Origin: Fallopia convolvulus
Taxonomy: Eukaryota; Streptophyta; Magnoliopsida; Caryophyllales; Polygonaceae
NCBI GenBank assembly: GCA_964016875.1
Contig: OZ024736.1
Span: 37,418,707-37,482,706, forward strand
Length of the DNA stretch: 64,000 bases
Direction: 5' to 3'
Part shown: piece after piece, positions 48,995-61,103 of the stretch
How positions within the stretch are numbered: the first letter of the stretch is position 1
Layout: every line of letters begins with the position of its first letter
Notes under the pieces: generated by a model
What the model was told of the DNA's origin: nothing
Seen by the model: only the letters and a program-made list of their open reading frames with translations
Databases searched by the model: none
Position numbers and translations under genes: made by a program

Positions 48995-49787
48995 TGTGAA
49001 AACATTTTCAACTAAAGCAATTGGTGAACTCAAACAAATCTCAAAGATCATACAAGTAATGGCTCAAAAAAAATTTAAATAATTGAAAACAAGTGACATA
49101 AGAGATCGGTTACACAGTTCAACAAAGCTTACATTTGCGGACTCTCAAAGAAGAAACTCGACTCAAATTCACTAATCTCAAGAGTGTTACAAAACAAGGC
49201 TACACATGCAACAAAAGAGCAAATGTGCAAGACCGAATGAACCAAAACAACAATGAGAAACAAAAGATCAGAGAGTAAGGATAGAAGAAGAGGAATCTAG
49301 GGTTTCGCCCAGCTAAGGCTAACAAAGCTTCGAGATGTAGCTTTGCGTGAATTCAACCACCACAGATCTCAACGAGCATAGATCACGTTCGACTTGCTCC
49401 ACCACGAGGTCATTGATGAAATCATCATCGGATCTTCTCTCTCCCGCATCTCTCACCCCCCTTATGGCGCTAGCTTGAATGAGCAAGCAAGGAGGTGAAG
49501 AGACTATTTAAGGCTTACGGTTAGGCTGAGCTTCTCAAATGTCACATTTCACGTAAGTCGGTATCCATGTAGCAAATGTTGTACCAAACTCATCTGCAAA
49601 TGGGTCTTGCCTTTCCAAATTAATATAAGAGCCCATTGGAGAAGCCATAGGCTAAACCAATTCGAGTCAACTTGAAAGTCCATGAACCTAATTCTTTTAG
49701 AAACATCCTATATCTCTATTCTAATTACATATTTCATGCCAATACTTAGGTCATTCAACTTGGCACATAGTTTAACAAAACATTACA
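48995..49787 (-). mobile_element. Solo LTR with ATGTT target duplication
   Basis: 793 bp, TGTGAAAACATT...CATTACA, flanked by ATGTT at 48990-48994 and 49788-49792. Read on the minus strand it resembles the Copia LTR at 61104-61978: both contain a gagtcgag/gagacgag-tttc block, a tccgcaaatgtaagctt-like block, and ctagggtttcgccc (versus ccctaaaacttc) leader wording. No primer site or genes are attached. Confidence 0.75.
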
Positions 49788-51143
49788 ATGTTAGCCTAGG
49801 GTGTTTTTCTCTTCTTTGAATCTCCTTTATCCTTACAGATTCTTTAAAGCAATTCAAAGCTCGCCTTGTTTGCGATGGTGCAGGAATAAAATTTTGCACT
49901 AACGGAAAAGATAGTTGACCCCTACTAAGAAGGGATGATGCCAAACCCGTACCACGGGTCCCACAAAAAGAGAGTCTTTGAGAAGATTTAAAGCTCGCAA
50001 TGCCAACGAAGCTTCTTGCCCTCATCAAAAAGACAAAGCTACATCTGGGCAAATCCTTTCATTCATATTCAGTGTACACATTATGCATAAAAGACAAATG
50101 AACAGTACAAGGCTTAGGTCAAGAGGAGAAAATCCTATTCGAACAATGTGATTATTGAAATAAAAATGACAAAACGCTAGACTACTCTCAACATGTTTGG
50201 TATATTATTTGAAACCGCACGATTATTTCAAAAGAAGCAATTCGACCATAGCCTAGCTAGTGCGATGATCTGTCCCACATCAAAAAATTTAGAAAGGTCA
50301 AAGCCACATCCTCGATCAATTGTGGTGTGCCACTTTCTGCATTAATCAGGATCCACTTCGTTTTCATGAAATCAAATGGAAATAGCTCGCTCATCCCACA
50401 CCAGAAAACCGCAACAGAAACTTTCTCCAAGCGCCTATAAATTGCAGAAAATGATGAAGGTTACAAAGATCGAAAAACATCTCTAGCTCAAGACTTTCTT
50501 GTTAACGGAGATTCGACGTGTTGAACATTTGAAAAGATCGTGCTAAGTTCGAAATGAAGCTAATAAAAAGACTTCAAGTCAACCAAAAAGAGAAACATCT
50601 AAATGAGAGTATAACCTGCACACATAATTTTAAAGAAGTTGTGAACAATCTATTTGTAAACATATTCAAATGACGTAGGCCGTTTTAGGGCTTCAAATAA
50701 AAAAAGAGTGAAATCTATATTTACCTATTTTAATAATATAAATTTTGATACTAGTGCTCGTTTATTTCGGATTTTAACAGTTTGAGTTCGATTACAACCC
50801 TAGTTGATAGTTGAGAGTTATTCTGTGTGTATTAGACTAACATACAATATAACAGGTATTGCTAATATTAACTATGTACAATTAAAGTAGCCAAAACTTA
50901 TCTTTAACATTAATGGGCTATAATTATTAAAAAAATATGCCAAACAAATAATATAATGTCATACATTTATTTGAATTTGAATGGAGTTTTCCCAATTAAC
51001 ATTTGAGATGACAACAATAGACAAACTTTGCAATAGCCACCGATAATTTTGGAGAAATTTTCTAGTTTCTCCTCTTCTGTTCTTTCTCTTAAATTAAAAT
51101 TCAAACCCCAAAAAACCAATTTGACTATTACGGATAAATTAGA
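49788..51143. other. Spacer, nothing recognised
   Basis: AT-rich, with no coding exon, RNA gene or terminal repeats that I can support. 51090-51143 may be 3' flank of the xylosidase fragment. Confidence 0.4.
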
Positions 51144-52283
51144 TCATATCTGAACAAGGAATGAGTGCTTTAAATTCCCAATCTCCAGCTCATGCAACCC
51201 CAATGCAAGTTTTCTATTCCCAACCTCATCAACCAAACTCAAATCCCTACATCCATCCACTTGAAATGTCACTAGAGCCTCTTCCTTTGGCCCCAAGTCC
51301 ACCTTCTCAAATCCTACCAAATGTTTCGTAGGTGCATTATGAACCCTAGGCGGCTTGTAGTATATGAAGATTGTGTGCGCCCCTCGCATGACTCCATCAT
51401 TCCTTACCTTCATGTGTATGTCAAATACGTAGCTTTGACACACACCTTCTTCCAAAACACTAAGAGACTTACATTTGGAGGCCCAACAAGGGCTGTCATT
51501 GGCCAACGGGATCATCCACTTGTGAGGTGCTTGCACTAAATGATGATTGAACTCTGAGTAACTAAGGCCATCTCCAAAACTATAGACAGTTGCTCCTGTG
51601 TAAAACCTATAGGTTCTTCCAGGGTAGCCGGTTGATCGGTTCGGTCTCATGTTCATATTGGTCATGGGAATCTTGTCTACATAGGATTGAGGATACCATG
51701 TCATGGGGAGCCTTCCACCTACAAGGAAAGAACCCAAATCCTATCATAATCTTCGTGCGATTCCTTTTGCACATGTTTTATACTTATGAGATAAGCTATG
51801 ATAATTTCGTACTAACTCATTCTTAGGATATGAAACTATTTGTACTTATAGTAGAAGGTGAAAAAAACTTACATGGATTAAAAGCACCAAAGACGATATC
51901 AGCTAGAGCAGCTCCGCCAGCCTGACCAGGGTACCCGACCCAAAGAATGGAACTAATCTTATCGCTATTCTTAGCAAAGGATATGTCAAAGCCACCACCT
52001 GACATGATCACGAGAACCACCGGCCCTTTGGAAGCATTGGCAACTGCATTGATAAGAAGTTGTTGTTGGCCAGGGAGCAAGAGATCAACCCTATCTCGAC
52101 CCTCTGCCTCAATGGATTGATCGATCCCCATGATGAGGATGGTTGCGTCTGCATCGGATGCTAGCTTGGTAGCGTCGCTTACTTGAGCAGTTGTGCATGC
52201 TACATTGGTGCAACCAGGAAGGTAGGTGGTTGAAGTGTAAGATGACAAGCCTTGTAAGGGTGTTATGTACTTACAAGGCGTTC
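51144..52283 (-). pseudogene. Beta-D-xylosidase (GH3) 3' fragment, last two exons
   Basis: Minus-strand exons 52283-51873 and 51718-51144 have GT/AG borders and join in phase to about 327 residues. The first gives GTPCKYITPLQGLSSYTSTT, MGIDQSIEAEGRDRVDLLLP, VVLVIMSGGGFDISFAKN and ILWVGYPGQAGGAALADIV. The second gives LPMTWYPQSYVDKIPMTNMN, GRTYRFYTGATVYSFGDGLS and a fibronectin-III-like C-terminal domain. This is the C-terminal half of plant BXL enzymes, which trim xylan and arabinan in the cell wall. The N-terminal GH3 TIM-barrel with the nucleophile Asp is absent: upstream is non-coding, then Gypsy relics from about 52690. At the exon join, the usual Gly-Gly before RLP reads Cys-Gly. The C-terminal part looks undamaged. 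Confidence 0.85.
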
Positions 52284-52647
52284 CTGCATGATAAAAATAT
52301 GACAAAGAAAACATGTTAATTCTTATAATCTCAATAAAATAGCTAGCCATGGATAAAAACCGTGCCAATATTTTACTTGCTATTCGAACACATTTCGTTG
52401 ACACATTTAACCATACCTTATATCCACGTTTTTTTAATTGATTATGCTACATATAATTTGTCGATAACTCGTATATATGTTTTGAGCTTTAGATAAGGAA
52501 TTTAATGAATGTACATAGTTATGACATATGATAAACCTATTCTTCTTTCACTTTACACAACACATTGCTCATATAGTTCAACAAATCTCTCTTAATAATT
52601 AAGTGAAGCCAAATTAATTTATCACTACTAAGTTAAAATCAACATGA

Positions 52648-52681
52648 AAATGTTAATGTACCACCAAGTACATTAACATTT
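52648..52681. other. Perfect 14-bp inverted repeat, 6-base loop
   Basis: AAATGTTAATGTAC, loop CACCAA, GTACATTAACATTT. It sits between the xylosidase fragment and the Gypsy relic. Could be a chance hairpin or a relic end. Confidence 0.7.
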
Positions 52682-52689
52682 GATGGCTC

Positions 52690-54600
52690 CTATTATGACA
52701 AGGGCGAAGATTTAAGACTCGACGTCGGCAGTTTCGTGGCTCGCGGAGATGTGACATACGAGCGATGCCATAGCGCGATTGATGGTCTTGGCATGGGCAC
52801 GTGTCAAGGATCCTTCAGAGCGCACTAACATAGACTCCTCTTCCTAGGTGGTGATCATGGACGAGATCGCATCACCCTTCCCCCTTGAGTGGGAAGCATC
52901 CATACTTCTTGATCATCGTACTTGGGCTCGATGTAAGGGGAAGCTCGTACACATTGAATGTGCCATGGACCGCACCTAATGAATCTAGGAGGTCTAGGAT
53001 ATAGGCATTGTCTCCAACATGTTGAAGGACTTAGAAGGGGTCATCTGCACGTGGGTGAAGCTTGGTCTTCTAGGAAGTAGGAAAGCACTCCTTTCGCATA
53101 TAGCCATACGAGATCCCCGTGATAAAAAATGATCTATGAAGCCCATGGTTGTGCTGAGAGGCGTATTGAGCAACACACCTCTCAAGATGGCCACGTGTCC
53201 TGATATGTAAGTGTTTGACCCGCTCGATGTAACGCTTGGCGTCTAAGTGCTCTCCGTCCATCAGGGGCCTTAAAACCATGTCTAAGGGCATTAGTGGATA
53301 ACACCCATAGACTACCTCGAACGGAGCCAACTGATAGGTCGAGTGGCGGGACGTTCTATGAAAACTCAAGTGTAGAAAGTAAGTCCTCCCACCAGTGTGG
53401 GTTGGACTTGAGGATCACTCATAAAAACGAGCCCAAGGTCTGGTTGGTGACCTTAGTTTGGCCATCTTTTTGGTGTGATGAGAAGTAGAAAATAGGAGTT
53501 GTGTACCAAACTTCCCCCATAAAGTCCTCAAGAAATGTCCCACAAACATGGTATTACAATCACTAACAATAGTTTTTGGAATACATGTAACTTCACCACG
53601 TTGTCAAAGAACAAACAAGCAACCTCAGTTGCATTGTTTGTAATTAACAAGCGATAAAGTGGGCCATTTTGGAGAAACGGTCCACAACAACAATAAATTT
53701 TTTCTTACCTCGCCTCAACCTAGGCAACCTTGTGATAAAATACATAGATAGATCTTCCCAAGGGGTTTTGGGGATCAGAAGACACGTGTAGAGACTATAG
53801 GGAGATGATCTAGACTTGGCCTTTTGGAAAGTCACACAACTCTTGCAATACTTCGTGAAATGCTTGACCATGTGAGGTAAAAAGAAATGTTTATGGAGTG
53901 TTGTAAGCGTTTTGTTAATGTCAAAATGCCATCATGAGCCTCCTCGATCAATAGGTGCCTTAAAGAAGAGGTCGGGATGTAAAGCTTCCTAGCCTTATGT
54001 AAGTACCCATCGTCTATAAAATTGGATTCAAATTCACGCCTAGCTAAGAAAATTTCATAAATTGACTTAAAGAAAGGGTCAATAGAGTATAAGTCCTAAT
54101 GAGAAAGAAACCAAGTAGCTTAGATTGAAGAGAAGTGAGAAGAACATACCTTTGAGAGAGGGAATTGGCAACCACATTCTCCTTACCTTTCTTATAGACC
54201 ACGACGTATAGAAAGGTCTCCAAGAACTCGACCCACCTTGCATGACGTCTATAGAGATGGGCTTGGCTTTTCAAATGTCTATGCGTCGCATAATCACTAT
54301 GAATTATGAACTCAAGAGGCCATAAGTAACAAGACCAAGTCTTTAAGATGCATGTCAAGGAGTAGAGAAACTTGTCGTAAGTCGGATAATTCAGCTGGGC
54401 GCCCGACAACTTCTCGCAAAAGAAAGCAATCGACCTCTTATCTTGGTGAAGTACACCACCGATCCAATATTGAAAGTGTTGCATTCCACCTCAAAAGGCT
54501 TCGATAAGTCCAAAAACTACAGTAGATGCGTGTGGCTAAGGGCTTGGAAAGCCCTCTCGTGTTGTCGCTTGCACATGACCACGATGCCCTTAGTGATCAT
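52690..54600 (-). pseudogene. Gypsy (Reina-like) RNase H and integrase relic
   Basis: Minus strand: RNase H at 54484-54044 (SIAFFCEKLSGAQLNYPTYD, ARWVEFLETF, KGKENVVANSLSQR); integrase core at 53871-53644 (MVKHFTKYCKSCVTFQKAKS, WEDLSMYFITRLPR, VVVDRFSKMAHFI); integrase C-terminal at 53369-53070 (PFEVVYGCYPLMPLDM, HVERVK-like helix). Many stops and shifts. Lineage assigned by the FSKMAHFI / VYG-type wording typical of Reina/CRM-like pol; tentative. Confidence 0.75.
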
Positions 54601-56312
54601 CGTAGAATGAATTTACAAGTAGTTTAAGGTTATTTTTAGTCTCTTTAAGTGGTTTATTTTGCATGTTTACTCTAATTTCTTAGCATCTTTAGTGTTCTTG
54701 TGAAATCGAAATCTACACATGTATTTATTGGATTCAGGTGTTTATGTAGAGCCAAGGAGGTTGGAGTTCTAAGCCATATCAAGTTGGAGGATTCAAGATT
54801 GGAGATGTTCAAGTGTGTTGTTAAAGTTTATGATAGCCACTTTTGATGTGGATTAATCCATTAGAGGTTGTGGGAAAAGAACGCATAATTTCGGATATTC
54901 GAGTTGTTGTTTCAACACTACTATCTTGTGACGCTTCATTATAGAGATAAGTGGTTTTATAGAGATCAATTTGATGTCATTGGAAAGCTAACTTGATGAG
55001 TTATATTTCATATCTTTACTATGAGATCAAATTCTTACTCGAAGATGGTAAATATAACATCTGAAATTGTTGTCAAAGGTTGATTGGGAAGAATATGACC
55101 CAAGCTGGAAGACCATGCCCATGTTTTGGCCAGCTCAGCCCACACTTTGGATACAAAGGTATCCGCGCTCGCGTTTTGCATGCCTGGCCTGCGCTTTGTC
55201 TGTCTTGGACTAAGTTTTGCCCCGCATGCGAGATTTCAATCTTTAAGCCTCAGATTATTTTGTTTCCTTATTTTGCTTGTAACCCAAAACGAGTTTCCCT
55301 AGTTTTTAAGACTTTATTTTAGGTTTGTTAGAGGGAGTTATAGATTTTTATTATTGCTTGAAAGACAAGTTTGGATTTCTAGTTGGAGATTGAAGACTTT
55401 CTTGGATTTTGGAGTTTGGATTTGCTGGATCGTAATCAACTTTGTTTGTTTATTCAATCTGGTATGTTTAATCTCTTTATTTATTTGATTTCACCTTAAA
55501 AGCGCACTAAGAGAAGGTAAGTAGATAAGCCAGGCCAATTCTATTCTTAATCCAATCTTCTGTGTGTAAGGCGGAAGCCCTCGAAAATGCTTTTCTTCCT
55601 TCTCTATGTCTTACTACAACTCTCAATTATATGACTGGGGTGAACCTAATAATGCGTAGGTAGATAAATCTATTAAGTTGCACAATTTGATGTTTGAAAC
55701 TTTGTTTTCCTAGATGCTTATTGGCAGTAACTTGTTTGAATTGGTACTTATTAAGGCTTGAGAATGAATGTTAATAACTTTGATAAGAAGTCAAATAGGG
55801 AATTGATACTAAAAGGTACTTTTTCTTGTTGGAACCCTATGATTTGAACCTGAGTTTTCTTTATTATGAAAGTGTCTTGATTTCTCTCGTGGAACAACAA
55901 TTGTCATAGAAATCTTGAGATTAAGTTGGTTTTACACTTCACGAAAGTGAATGTTGAATTGAGTTTAGGCATGTTTGCTACATTTGAAAGAATTTAGTGA
56001 ATACATTAGACAATTGTCTTCCAACAAAGTCAAAACTAAGATTGTGTAATCATCTTTAAAATATACCAGAATATTATTCTGGGAATCCTTGATGTTAGAA
56101 GCTTTTCTCCCATTGATATTTTCATACACTGCTTGTTTGCTTGGTTTCATTAGTTCAAAGTTACAATCATCTTTTAATGTTTTCTTACTTTTTAAGACTT
56201 AGTCTACTAATAAATTGAAATTAATACTACTTAGTCCTAGAGTTCGACACCTTGATATTACAACCAATTCAGTACACTTGCAGGGTAGGATTTGGCCTAA
56301 CAACTTTTGGCT
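54601..56312. mobile_element. Unclassified insert within the Gypsy relic
   Basis: About 1.7 kb without coding capacity, lying between two diverged copies of the same Gypsy segment (54414-54594 and 56314-56495). T-rich prose such as ggttatttttagtctcttta and a terminal stretch around 56238-56290 (gttcgacacc ... cagtacacttgcaggg) recall LTR or leader regions of Athila/Tat Gypsy elements. Borders are uncertain. Confidence 0.35.
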
Positions 56313-56313
56313 A

Positions 56314-57497
56314 AAGAAAGCAATCAACCTCAAATCTTAGTGAAGTACACTACAGATCCCAATATTGAAAGTGTTTCATTCCACCTCAAAAGGCTTGGGG
56401 AAGTCCGACAACTGCAGTAGAGGTGTGTGGCTAAGAGCCTCCTTAAGCGCTTGGAAATCCCTCTCATGTTGTCGCTTGAACCCGACCATGATGCCTTTTT
56501 GGTCAAGGCATGTAAGGGCATTGCGATCAAGCTAAAAACTCAAACAAAGCGGCGATAGAAGCCGACTAAGCCTAGGAAAGAGTGAATGTTCGCGGCTGTT
56601 GTAGGTGTGGGCCGAATAGTAACAACGTTCACCTTGCTCTCGTCATCCTTCCACAAAAGCAACATAGCCAAGAAATATTGTGGTTGGTCTACAAAAAGAA
56701 CACTTGGCAAGATTGCTAAAAAGTGTCTCACGATGAAGTCTCACCAGCACAAGCCTCAAGTGGTCCACATGGTTAGTCATAGATCTAGAATAAATCAAAA
56801 TATCAACAAAATAAACCACGAGGAATGTACATTTGTAGTCGCGAAATACATGGTTCATGAGGCGCATGAAAGTGATAGGGGCATTGGTGAGGCTGAAAGG
56901 CATCACCAACCACTCATAATGACCAAATTTGGTCTTAAAAGTGGTCTTCCACTCGTCTCCTTCCTTTATGCGGATCTGATAGTATCCGCTCTTCAATTCA
57001 ACCTTGGAGAAGATTGTGGAGCCGTGGAGATTGTCCAACATGTCGTCGAGTTAGGATGATGGGCACGATGCATGGGCTCCACGAATAGCAAACATTGCCT
57101 CGATCTAAGAGCTCTTAGACTTTTATCTGTATCTCCTTCGTCTTGTTGGGACTAGCCTTATAGGTGGCCCAATTAGGCAAGGAAGGGTCGGTCACCAAGT
57201 CAATTTATTACTCGATGACTTGGAGTAGTGGGATGCGCGGGGGCAACTCATGGGGGAAGACATTCTCGAACTCGTCCAGGAAAGTAGTAACTGTTGGGGG
57301 TAGTGTGAGGCCTTGGCACCAAAAGACTTAGAAGGGGTCGACGCCAAGAGGAAGGAAAGGGGCGTGCCCTTGGAGAATGGATGTCTTGTTTGAGGGATCG
57401 ATGCTCGACACTGCCCTATAGGTACGCGTTGTTGGGTTGCGGACGTGGCCGAAAAGCATCCTCGATGTTCTCCTGCTTCAGGGAAATTTTAGGGCCC
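56314..57497 (-). pseudogene. Gypsy reverse transcriptase relic (second segment)
   Basis: Minus strand from about 57290: FENVFPHELPPRIPLLQVIE linker, then LPNWATYKASPNKTKEIQ, then RT at 57041-56643 (STIFSKVELKSGYYQIRI, FGHYEWLVMPFSLTNAPITF, YFVDILIYSRS, where one catalytic Asp has become Val), then 56731-56540 (TTAANIHSFLGLVGFYRRFV) and a tail to 56314. Stops and shifts throughout. Confidence 0.8.
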
Positions 57498-58030
57498 CCC
57501 TTTTACCATAGAGGTAATTTTCAATCTACATCTTCCAAAAACCATAATCAGTTTCATCAAACTTCTCCACGTGAATCTTTCCTTCCAACATTGTAATTGT
57601 AGGAACCTCGCTCTAATACTAGTTGTTAGGAAATTCGACCCTACATTAAGGATAGGACTCAAACAAACTTAGAAGAGAGCAATTGGAACAAATCAGAACA
57701 AAGAACACAAGAGAATTTGTTGACCCATTTTGTCAGAACGACTACTTTTGAGGGCATTACCAAGGTAGGGATTCTCTCTAGATTTTCCCTCTTGCTTCTT
57801 TTAGGATTTTTCTTAGCACACAATTACAATAATCAATGTGGGTTATAGAGAATACGACTTAAAGAAAGAAACAAGATATTTTAAGGGACTTAAAGATAGA
57901 AACAATAAACCCCTAATCTCGCCTTTCTTGCCACACAAGAAACTGGCCACGCAAGAAACTGGCCACGCAAGAAACTTGCCTATATCACCAACATAGACAA
58001 CTCGACTTTGGTAGCGAGCGTCACCCTCTG
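57498..58030 (-). pseudogene. Copia start (LTR, primer site, gag head) fused to Gypsy pol
   Basis: The minus strand shows an LTR whose plus-strand left end is tgttaggaaattcgac (from about 57624), a decayed primer site (TAGTATTAGAGCGAGGTT) and a Copia gag start, KFDETDYGFWKM*IENYLYGK (57585-57500). At about 57497 the text switches into Gypsy pol. The outer LTR border near 58030 is approximate. Confidence 0.6.
57930..57977. repeat. 16-bp tandem repeat, three copies
   Basis: Units gccacacaagaaactg, gccacgcaagaaactg, gccacgcaagaaactt. Confidence 0.9.
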
Positions 58031-59273
58031 GCAGAGGTCGTTGCCCTCATGGCCGCGGTCGCCGCTTTTCTCATTGCCTTCGTCTCCCTTTTCCGCCTAA
58101 TCCTGAATCAGTCTCCAAAAATCACAACAGGTGGGGCATATCCTCTCTGTCCCCATCTCCATTTAGAATTTTCATCCCCGTCCTCATCCCCATTTCCCGC
58201 CGTAGATAAGAAATTGTACCCGCTCCTATTTTCGTCGGGTCCTCGTACCAATCGGGGATTCTCTTGGAACCATGTGGATTTCCTTGTTTAATTTCGCTTT
58301 AAGCTCCCATAAATCACTAATTCTTTAATTATCTTCTTACAAAATAGAATTTCCTATTTATAATTTTTTTGGTCGAATTTCCTATTTATAATTAGAATTT
58401 TAACAAAATAAAAGATAAAATAAATTAATTAATATATGCATAATTTTTATTTTAAAATTATGTTAGCCTATGGATTTTCCAATAGATTTCCGAACTTACA
58501 AATTCCCTACAGATTTTCTCATCGAGTCCCGGTTCTAAACAAAATATGGGTCTATATTCGAAAATTTTATTTCCTTCACGAACCCGTTCCCCATGCCCAT
58601 TTAAATTTTCATTCCTATCTTCTCAAATGAAAAACCCTGGCTCCATTGTCATCCTACTTTCAAGAGAATGAAGTCGAGTAGTTGACAAGCTAGGATAAGC
58701 CTAAATGGAAGGGAAGACAGTCCGTGATACAATGCGGAATGAAGACACTCGTGAAGAATGAAGTGGTGAAGGAGAGCGAACTAACACACACTACCGTCCA
58801 ATCACAGTTCACAAGCTACATCAGTGCAAAGCCATGGGTTTTCTTTCGCTAAATTATGACAATTTCCTTGCTACTTGCTAGCTTTCTATTTTGTATTACC
58901 TGATTGGACCATATATATAGCATTGTTTTAGTTCTTTTTGTTTATTTTATGATTTACGGGTGAAAATGATAGCAAATTCAACCCCCACCTACGTCTCCCA
59001 GTCTCCCACCATCCTCCTTGACAAATACATTTACAAAAATAACATTGACGAAATGTGGTGATTGAAATTTATTCAATGATAAAACTTAAAAGGGTGAGAA
59101 ACTGAAAAAAACTTAAAAACTTTATGTAATCGAACAAATAACAAATAAACCTTTATCATGAAACACTACACTATACAACACAAACTCTTTCGGGGTTCGA
59201 AAAAAAAAAGGAGTGTACCACTAGCTCGACCTCAAAACTTATAGCATGGCATAAAAGAATAATTCTCATTAAC
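58031..59273. other. Spacer with a possible hAT-like MITE
   Basis: 58130-58640 has C-rich ccccgtcctcatcccc-like runs at its left and gaacccgttccccatgccc at its right, with an AT-rich core; the right end, read in reverse, begins ccagggtttttcatttg. The left partner of this end is not clear, so no borders are given. No gene seen. Confidence 0.35.
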
Positions 59274-59281
59274 ATGGACAA

Positions 59282-59726
59282 TAGACCTGTCACTCGGGTC
59301 GGGTCGGGCGTGTTCAGGTTCGGTCATTTCGGGTTCGATTTGAATCGAGTTCGGTTTCGTTATGGGTCACGGGTCAATGGGGTCGGATTGTAGCGGGTTT
59401 TCGGTCAGGTCGGATTGACCAACGAGTCTAAATTACCCTTTTTTATGATTATTAAAATCAATTTTTAATTAAATAATAATTTTTAGTTATAATATATTAT
59501 TTGCATTTATTTTAATAATAAAATATATTATAGATTTCAAATAAATTTTAAAAATTCTATAAATATACTAAAGCGGTCAATCCAACGGGTTTCGGGTTTC
59601 AACCCAATGGGTTTCGGGTTCTATAGGGTTCGGTTGATTTCGGGTTCAAATTTTCGGGTCTTGACCCTAAAATTATCGGACAACTCGGATCCGGTTAGCG
59701 GATTAGGTCAGCTTTTGACAGCTCTA
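59282..59726. mobile_element. hAT-type MITE, 445 bp
   Basis: Terminal inverted repeats TAGACCTGTCA and TGACAGCTCTA (one mismatch) lie inside a perfect 8-bp duplication ATGGACAA (59274-59281 and 59727-59734). TAGAG-type ends plus 8-bp duplications are the hAT signature. Both subterminal regions are packed with CGGGT/GGGTC motifs around an AT-rich core, as in transposase-binding arrays. No coding capacity. Confidence 0.85.
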
Positions 59727-59734
59727 ATGGACAA

Positions 59735-60540
59735 TGATGGATTGGATCGATTTGGAAACTAGATATACATCATGATGAAACCCGAAATAACGACTCGCTA
59801 GAAGACAAGGAACGAGGTTATTACATTTGATTGTGCAAACACTTGCTTCTTTATTTATATTTCTCTTACAGTAAGGTTACAAACCAGCGAGGTTACCAAA
59901 CGATTGAGAATTACACCCTAGACCTCCTACGAGTATTCGAGATCTCGATCTAACAATGTCCGAGATCTCCTATTTGCTAAACGATTCTACCACCTAAGTA
60001 TTGCTGGGTTGATCTTGAGACGAGGTAGACTTGAGAGCGTGGTGTAGGAAGTCTTGTGAGATTGTGTAGTGAGGTCTTTGGTGTGAGCGAGGTCTCTGTA
60101 TGACTTGAAGTCTTTTTGTGGACTTCACTTGTCTATAGCGAGGTCTTTTGACGATATTTCGATCACGTCGATCTTCAACGAGCAAGATAGTTCTTGAGTT
60201 TCAGATGTTTTTCGACCCCTTTTCCGAACGAGGTACCCCTCTATTTATAGGGGATTGGGGAGTCAAGTTTTGATCATAGTCCGATGTGGGACGCCCGAGA
60301 TCAGGGCTCCTGATTGGTTCAGAGGTGAGGTGGTTGGTGATTGGCTCAGGGGAGCGGCGTTAGCTGAGTGGTTCTGGTGGGCGGGTGTGTCAGTAGAGTC
60401 GGTTGCGAGGTTGAGGCCTCGCTCCGAGGTTTCGGAGGACCTCGTGGGGGTAGTGACTGTTTTAAATAAGTGAGGGGTGTGGGTGTGGGACCCCGAACTT
60501 TCCTTGGAAATCTCGTCGTGTCTATTTGTTTTTTTGTACC
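59735..60540 (-). mobile_element. LTR-like sequence with TATA box (minus)
   Basis: The complement of 60237-60252 reads CCCCTATAAATAGAGG, a strong plant TATA context, in a non-coding stretch with GA/TC-rich, GAGGTC-type repeats downstream (60000-60180). No genes attached; it could be a solo LTR. Borders not fixed. Confidence 0.4.
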
Positions 60541-60760
60541 CACCTATTATTTTACTATTTTGGATATCATCACATCAAAATAAAAATATAAAATCATTTG
60601 AAAAATTACCAAGAACAACAGCCTACCAATTCAACGAAAGCACAACTATAAATGGTACATGACACACAACAAACAGTGTAAAAAGTCAATAACAGCCTTG
60701 TTAAGGAAATTATACAGATCCAACCTCATTATAATTGTAAGAGTTAAGGCCTTAAGGTAT
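60541..60760. other. Short AT-rich spacer
   Basis: Nothing recognised. Confidence 0.4.
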
Positions 60761-61103
60761 TGTAGGATTGATAAAGCGTTGAACTAACGTAAATGTTTCC
60801 TTACGCAACGGAATAATAAGTGATGTCGTAGCTCTATAATTCGAATTATGTATAAGGAATTCAAAGTAAAGAAAAAGAGACGGTTTCTGTATAGAGAAAT
60901 TCCATTTTGACCGCTACTTCCCTTGAAGGATTTTGAATGAAAACTTCATCGATTGACTAGTTGCTTACTTACATAGTACATATTCAAACTTATATATTAC
61001 TAGCGATCACCAAATCCTAGCAACATTGATGAATCTAAGTAGTTTGTTCCTAAGCTCATTAGTTCAAACAAAAAAAGAGATTAGACCTTACGATTTCCAA
61101 ATG
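60761..61103. mobile_element. Left part of an LTR of the 967-1941 family
   Basis: Starts TGTAGGATTG and follows the same layout as the solo LTR at 967-1941: gtatagagaaattcc (versus tttatagagaacccc), gaaggattttgaatga (versus ggaggattttgaacga), cctagcaacatt (versus tctagcaacatt), ttagacctta (versus cgaaccttac). It stops where the Copia LTR at 61104 begins, so it was interrupted by that element. Confidence 0.65.

Noticed and set aside
49783..50052. Minus-strand open frame of 89 codons
   Set aside because: No recognisable motif, and it overlaps the solo LTR border.
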